This document shows positions 61,536 to 64,000 of a stretch of 64,000 nt of DNA, piece after piece. Every line of letters begins with the position of its first letter. The first letter of the stretch is position 1. This DNA comes from Saprospiraceae bacterium UBA2329 (GTDB lineage Bacteria > Bacteroidota > Bacteroidia > Chitinophagales > Saprospiraceae). A program made the translations under genes and the position numbers. Below the pieces are notes generated by a model that did no database searches, had not been told where the DNA came from, and worked only from the letters and a program-made list of their open reading frames with translations. Location of the stretch: assembly GCA_002344975.1 (NCBI GenBank), contig DDUV01000036.1, positions 1 through 64,000 on the forward strand, in the 5' to 3' direction.

Positions 61536-63848
61536 ATGCGTAACTCTGCTTTTTTTTACCTCGGCCTCCTCCTCACCACAGCCCTCATGGCGCTGCTGCT
61601 GTACTTGCGCCTGCCCGACTTCCCGCAGCACGCCGGCACGCGCGTCATTGAGCCTTACGGCGACGGCTACAAAGCCTACGCCACCTATCTGTATCACATC
61701 CGGCACGACAGCACCAACACCTGGTTTCAGGGCATGAACTACCCCTACGGCGAGCACGTCATCCCCTCCGATACGCAGCCTTTTCTCTCCAACGGCATTC
61801 GTTTCGTCAATCGCTACATCACTGATATTTCAGGGGCGGCGCTGGGCATTTTCAACTGGTCTATGCCCATAGGCGTGCTGCTCTGCGGCATTTTTTTATA
61901 CCTCATTTTTGCCCGGCTGGGACTGCCCGTCGTTTACAGCGTGCCGATAGCCGTGGCGCTCAGCTTTTTGTCGCCGCAACTTTGGCGCATGATTTCGCAT
62001 TTCGGGCTGGCACATCCCGAAGTGCTGCCCATTTTGCTGTACCTCCTGCTGCGTTTTGATGAAAAGCCGTCGTGGAAAATCAGCGCACTCATTGCCTTCA
62101 GCATTGCGGTGTTTTCGCAGCTGCATTTCTACTACTTTGCCATCATGGGCATGACCATCGGGCTGTACTTCTTTTTCCGGGTGCTGCAGCGCCGCGAGTG
62201 GAAACAAATACCGCTGTGGGCGGCGCATGTAGGTTTGCAGGTAGTGGTACCCGGCATTGTTTTTTTTGCCTGGATGGCCGACGGCATCACCGACCGCACT
62301 TCCCAACCGGCGGGTTTTCTCAACTACCGCTCCATCTGGGAAAGCGTTTTCACCTCCTTTTCGCAGCCCTACTGGAAATGGATAGACGAGCACGTCATTC
62401 GCATCGAGCAGGGCGACTACGAGGGACTGGCTTATGCCGGATTGGCGGCGGGGCTGGCCGTTCTGCTCATGTTGTACCGCATGTTCGTCGGCAAATTCCG
62501 CAAGCCGCTGTTCGTCGCCGACAGCCCGCAACAGGGCTTCCTCCGCGCCATTTTTTGGACAAGCGTAGTGATGCTACTGTTTTCATTCGGCCATCCGTTC
62601 AACATTCCAGGATTGGAAGGACTGCTGGCCTACGCCGGCCCGCTCAAGCAGTTTCGCTCCATCGGGCGCTTCGCCTGGGTGTTCTTTTACGTCATCAACA
62701 TCGTTGCTTTTCTTTGGCTGTATTCGGCCACCAAGTCCAAACCCTGGCAACCGGTAGTGATGGGCGCGGCCATTGCACTTTTGAGTTGGGAAGCCTGGAA
62801 TTTTCAAAAAATGTTCGATCTCCGATTAGATGAGGTGGAAGAGTTTAAAACCGGCCAGCAATTCACCGACCTGAAAGAAATTGACTTCAGTCGCTACCAG
62901 GCCATTCTGACGGTGCCTTATTTCAACATCGGTTCAGACAACCTCGGCGCGTTCGGCAACGATGGTTTTATCCTTCAAAAATCATTGACGCTCAGCCTGC
63001 AAAGCGGCCTGCCTACCACCAGCGCCATGCTCACCCGCACCTCCATCTCGCAAACCATCCGCCAGTTTCAACTCATCAGCGAGCCGTATCGAATGCCGGT
63101 TTTGTTGGAGGAACTGTCCGACAAACGGCCCTTCCTGCTGGCAGTGAGCGCCTCCAAACTCCGCGAAGACCAGAATGTATCACGCCTCTACGGCCACCTG
63201 CTGTACGGCGCCAAATTGATGTACGAAAAAGACATCCTCCAGATTTACGAAGTGCCACTGGAACTCTTTGAAACCCGCATCCGGCAGCGCAGAGAGGCGC
63301 TCACGGCTGCCGCACAATCGGATTCGCTGTATGAGATTGCACCGTTTAAGGTGGACAATCCAAACTTCACTTATGTATATGAACCCTTCGACGACCGGCC
63401 CTCCAAGCGCTCTTACCTCGGCGGCGGCGCATGGTCGGGTGAGGCCGGCAAAGAAAATGTTTTGTACGACGGCACAGTTCCCAAGCAATGGCCCGGTGGC
63501 ATGTACCACTTCTCGGCCTGGGCGTATGTGGGCGACGATCTGGCTGCCCGTACTTCCATGCAATTTGAGGAGTACAACCCCACAACCGGCGAGGTGTATC
63601 AGAAGCACACGACCTGGCTGTTTTTCATCTTTGGATTGGTGGACCCCGGCGGCTGGACGCTGATTGAATATCCGTTTACGCCCGTTGCTGCCGACAGCAA
63701 ACTGCGCTTCACTTTCCAAAACAAAATGATGGGCCGCCGACCGATTTACATAGACGAAGTATTGGTGCGAGCCACCGCCGCGCATACTTATCGCTTGAAT
63801 GACAAGGGTTTGTGGTACAATAACCGGTGGTTTCCGAAGGGAGAGTAG
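61536..63848 (+). CDS. Large polytopic membrane protein, GT-C-like, with C-terminal beta-rich domain
   Basis: The protein has 770 residues. The N-terminal ~430 residues have about ten transmembrane helices in a GT-C glycosyltransferase-like layout (acidic loop EPYGDGYKAY after helix 1, as often found in such enzymes). The remaining ~340 residues are soluble. The last ~150 residues resemble a jelly-roll carbohydrate-binding fold (YDGTVPKQW, WTLIEYPFTP). Glycosyltransferase activity is inferred from topology only. It is likely cotranscribed with the BatA-like gene. Confidence 0.6.
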   Translation: MRNSAFFYLGLLLTTALMALLLYLRLPDFPQHAGTRVIEPYGDGYKAYATYLYHIRHDSTNTWFQGMNYPYGEHVIPSDTQPFLSNGIRFVNRYITDISGAALGIFNWSMPIGVLLCGIFLYLIFARLGLPVVYSVPIAVALSFLSPQLWRMISHFGLAHPEVLPILLYLLLRFDEKPSWKISALIAFSIAVFSQLHFYYFAIMGMTIGLYFFFRVLQRREWKQIPLWAAHVGLQVVVPGIVFFAWMADGITDRTSQPAGFLNYRSIWESVFTSFSQPYWKWIDEHVIRIEQGDYEGLAYAGLAAGLAVLLMLYRMFVGKFRKPLFVADSPQQGFLRAIFWTSVVMLLFSFGHPFNIPGLEGLLAYAGPLKQFRSIGRFAWVFFYVINIVAFLWLYSATKSKPWQPVVMGAAIALLSWEAWNFQKMFDLRLDEVEEFKTGQQFTDLKEIDFSRYQAILTVPYFNIGSDNLGAFGNDGFILQKSLTLSLQSGLPTTSAMLTRTSISQTIRQFQLISEPYRMPVLLEELSDKRPFLLAVSASKLREDQNVSRLYGHLLYGAKLMYEKDILQIYEVPLELFETRIRQRREALTAAAQSDSLYEIAPFKVDNPNFTYVYEPFDDRPSKRSYLGGGAWSGEAGKENVLYDGTVPKQWPGGMYHFSAWAYVGDDLAARTSMQFEEYNPTTGEVYQKHTTWLFFIFGLVDPGGWTLIEYPFTPVAADSKLRFTFQNKMMGRRPIYIDEVLVRATAAHTYRLNDKGLWYNNRWFPKGE

Positions 63849-63857
63849 TACCGCGCC

Positions 63858-64000
63858 TCACTCCACATACTCCTGCCGCACCACTAAAGCAAACCAGCCC
63901 TCATCAAGCGCTAAGTAGCCTTGATCGTAACAAAAGCGATAAACGTTGCCCGTGCGCGTCACGAATTCATTGGTGAAATAGCTGAACTTGAAGCCCCGCT
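63858..64000 (-). CDS. C-terminal fragment of an unidentified protein (cut by window end)
   Basis: The minus-strand frame ending in TGA (63860-63858) is open to the window edge and encodes at least 46 residues ending LALDEGWFALVVRQEYVE, with codon use like its neighbours. It is too short to identify. It is convergent with the large membrane protein gene, 9 bp away. Confidence 0.6.
   Translation of the reverse strand, partial: RGFKFSYFTNEFVTRTGNVYRFCYDQGYLALDEGWFALVVRQEYVE

Overview
The window comes from a member of the Bacteroidota with roughly even to slightly high GC, most plausibly Saprospiria or a related lineage. The lineage call rests on several sequence features. These are a SusC/SusD pair, a type IX secretion (T9SS) C-terminal sorting domain, a GldA-type ABC ATPase, Bacteroidota-specific DUF4270/DUF4290/DUF4286 proteins, TAnnTTTG-type -7 promoter elements, and almost no Shine-Dalgarno sequences before start codons. 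The genus is not determined by what is visible.

Layout. (1) 46-2244: a tail-specific (Prc) protease. (2) 2406-9968: a MoxR AAA+ ATPase locus with DUF58, MoxR, DUF4350, DUF4129 and SpoIIM-like proteins on the minus strand and a divergent RDD protein, probably a membrane-associated ATPase/vWA system. (3) 9981-16120: a one-protein hybrid sensor kinase/response regulator with an AraC output domain, divergent from a cupin, diheme cytochrome c, membrane protein, cupin, membrane protein cluster. The intergenic space carries two direct repeats 21 bp apart, the usual geometry of an AraC operator. (4) 16316-22823: two large secreted proteins. One has HYR domains and an alpha/beta-hydrolase-like region, the other has a T9SS sorting domain and a tandem 170-residue repeat. 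(5) 23170-25507: RlpA/SPOR lipoprotein-like protein and a THUMP rRNA methyltransferase, separated by a MITE-like palindromic element. (6) 25601-30642: SusC/SusD transporter and a small lipoprotein. (7) 30774-36283: tRNA-Gln, a catalytically degenerate M16 peptidase homologue, GluQ, GldA and ribosomal protein S1. (8) 36498-40521: a TPR-CHAT protease-like protein, an Rpn-family PD-(D/E)XK nuclease and the remnant of a second CHAT gene. (9) 40522-48988: an envelope precursor locus (DUF4286, MurA, DUF4290, GlmS, DUF4270, a starch-synthase-like domain) with divergent PanC and a Ca2+/Na+ antiporter. (10) 49042-56266: GH3/serine-hydrolase fusion, Lgt, MscS channel, CvpA, CNNM/CBS/CorC protein. (11) 56396-59373: PaaA and PaaB without the rest of the paa operon, then PabC and PabB on the other strand. 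(12) 59502-64000: BatA/vWA membrane protein, a large polytopic membrane protein and the 3' end of an unidentified gene.

Most of the window is ordinary chromosomal housekeeping. The least ordinary signals are the dispersed palindromic elements (one inside the moxR locus, one supplying the 3' end of gluQ), the CHAT/Rpn/CHAT-remnant block, candidate leaderless promoters before the RDD and CvpA genes, the AraC-type operator, a MurA with Asp in place of the fosfomycin-target Cys, and the surface hydrolase with no recognisable sorting domain. No CRISPR array, rRNA operon, prophage or complete IS element was seen.
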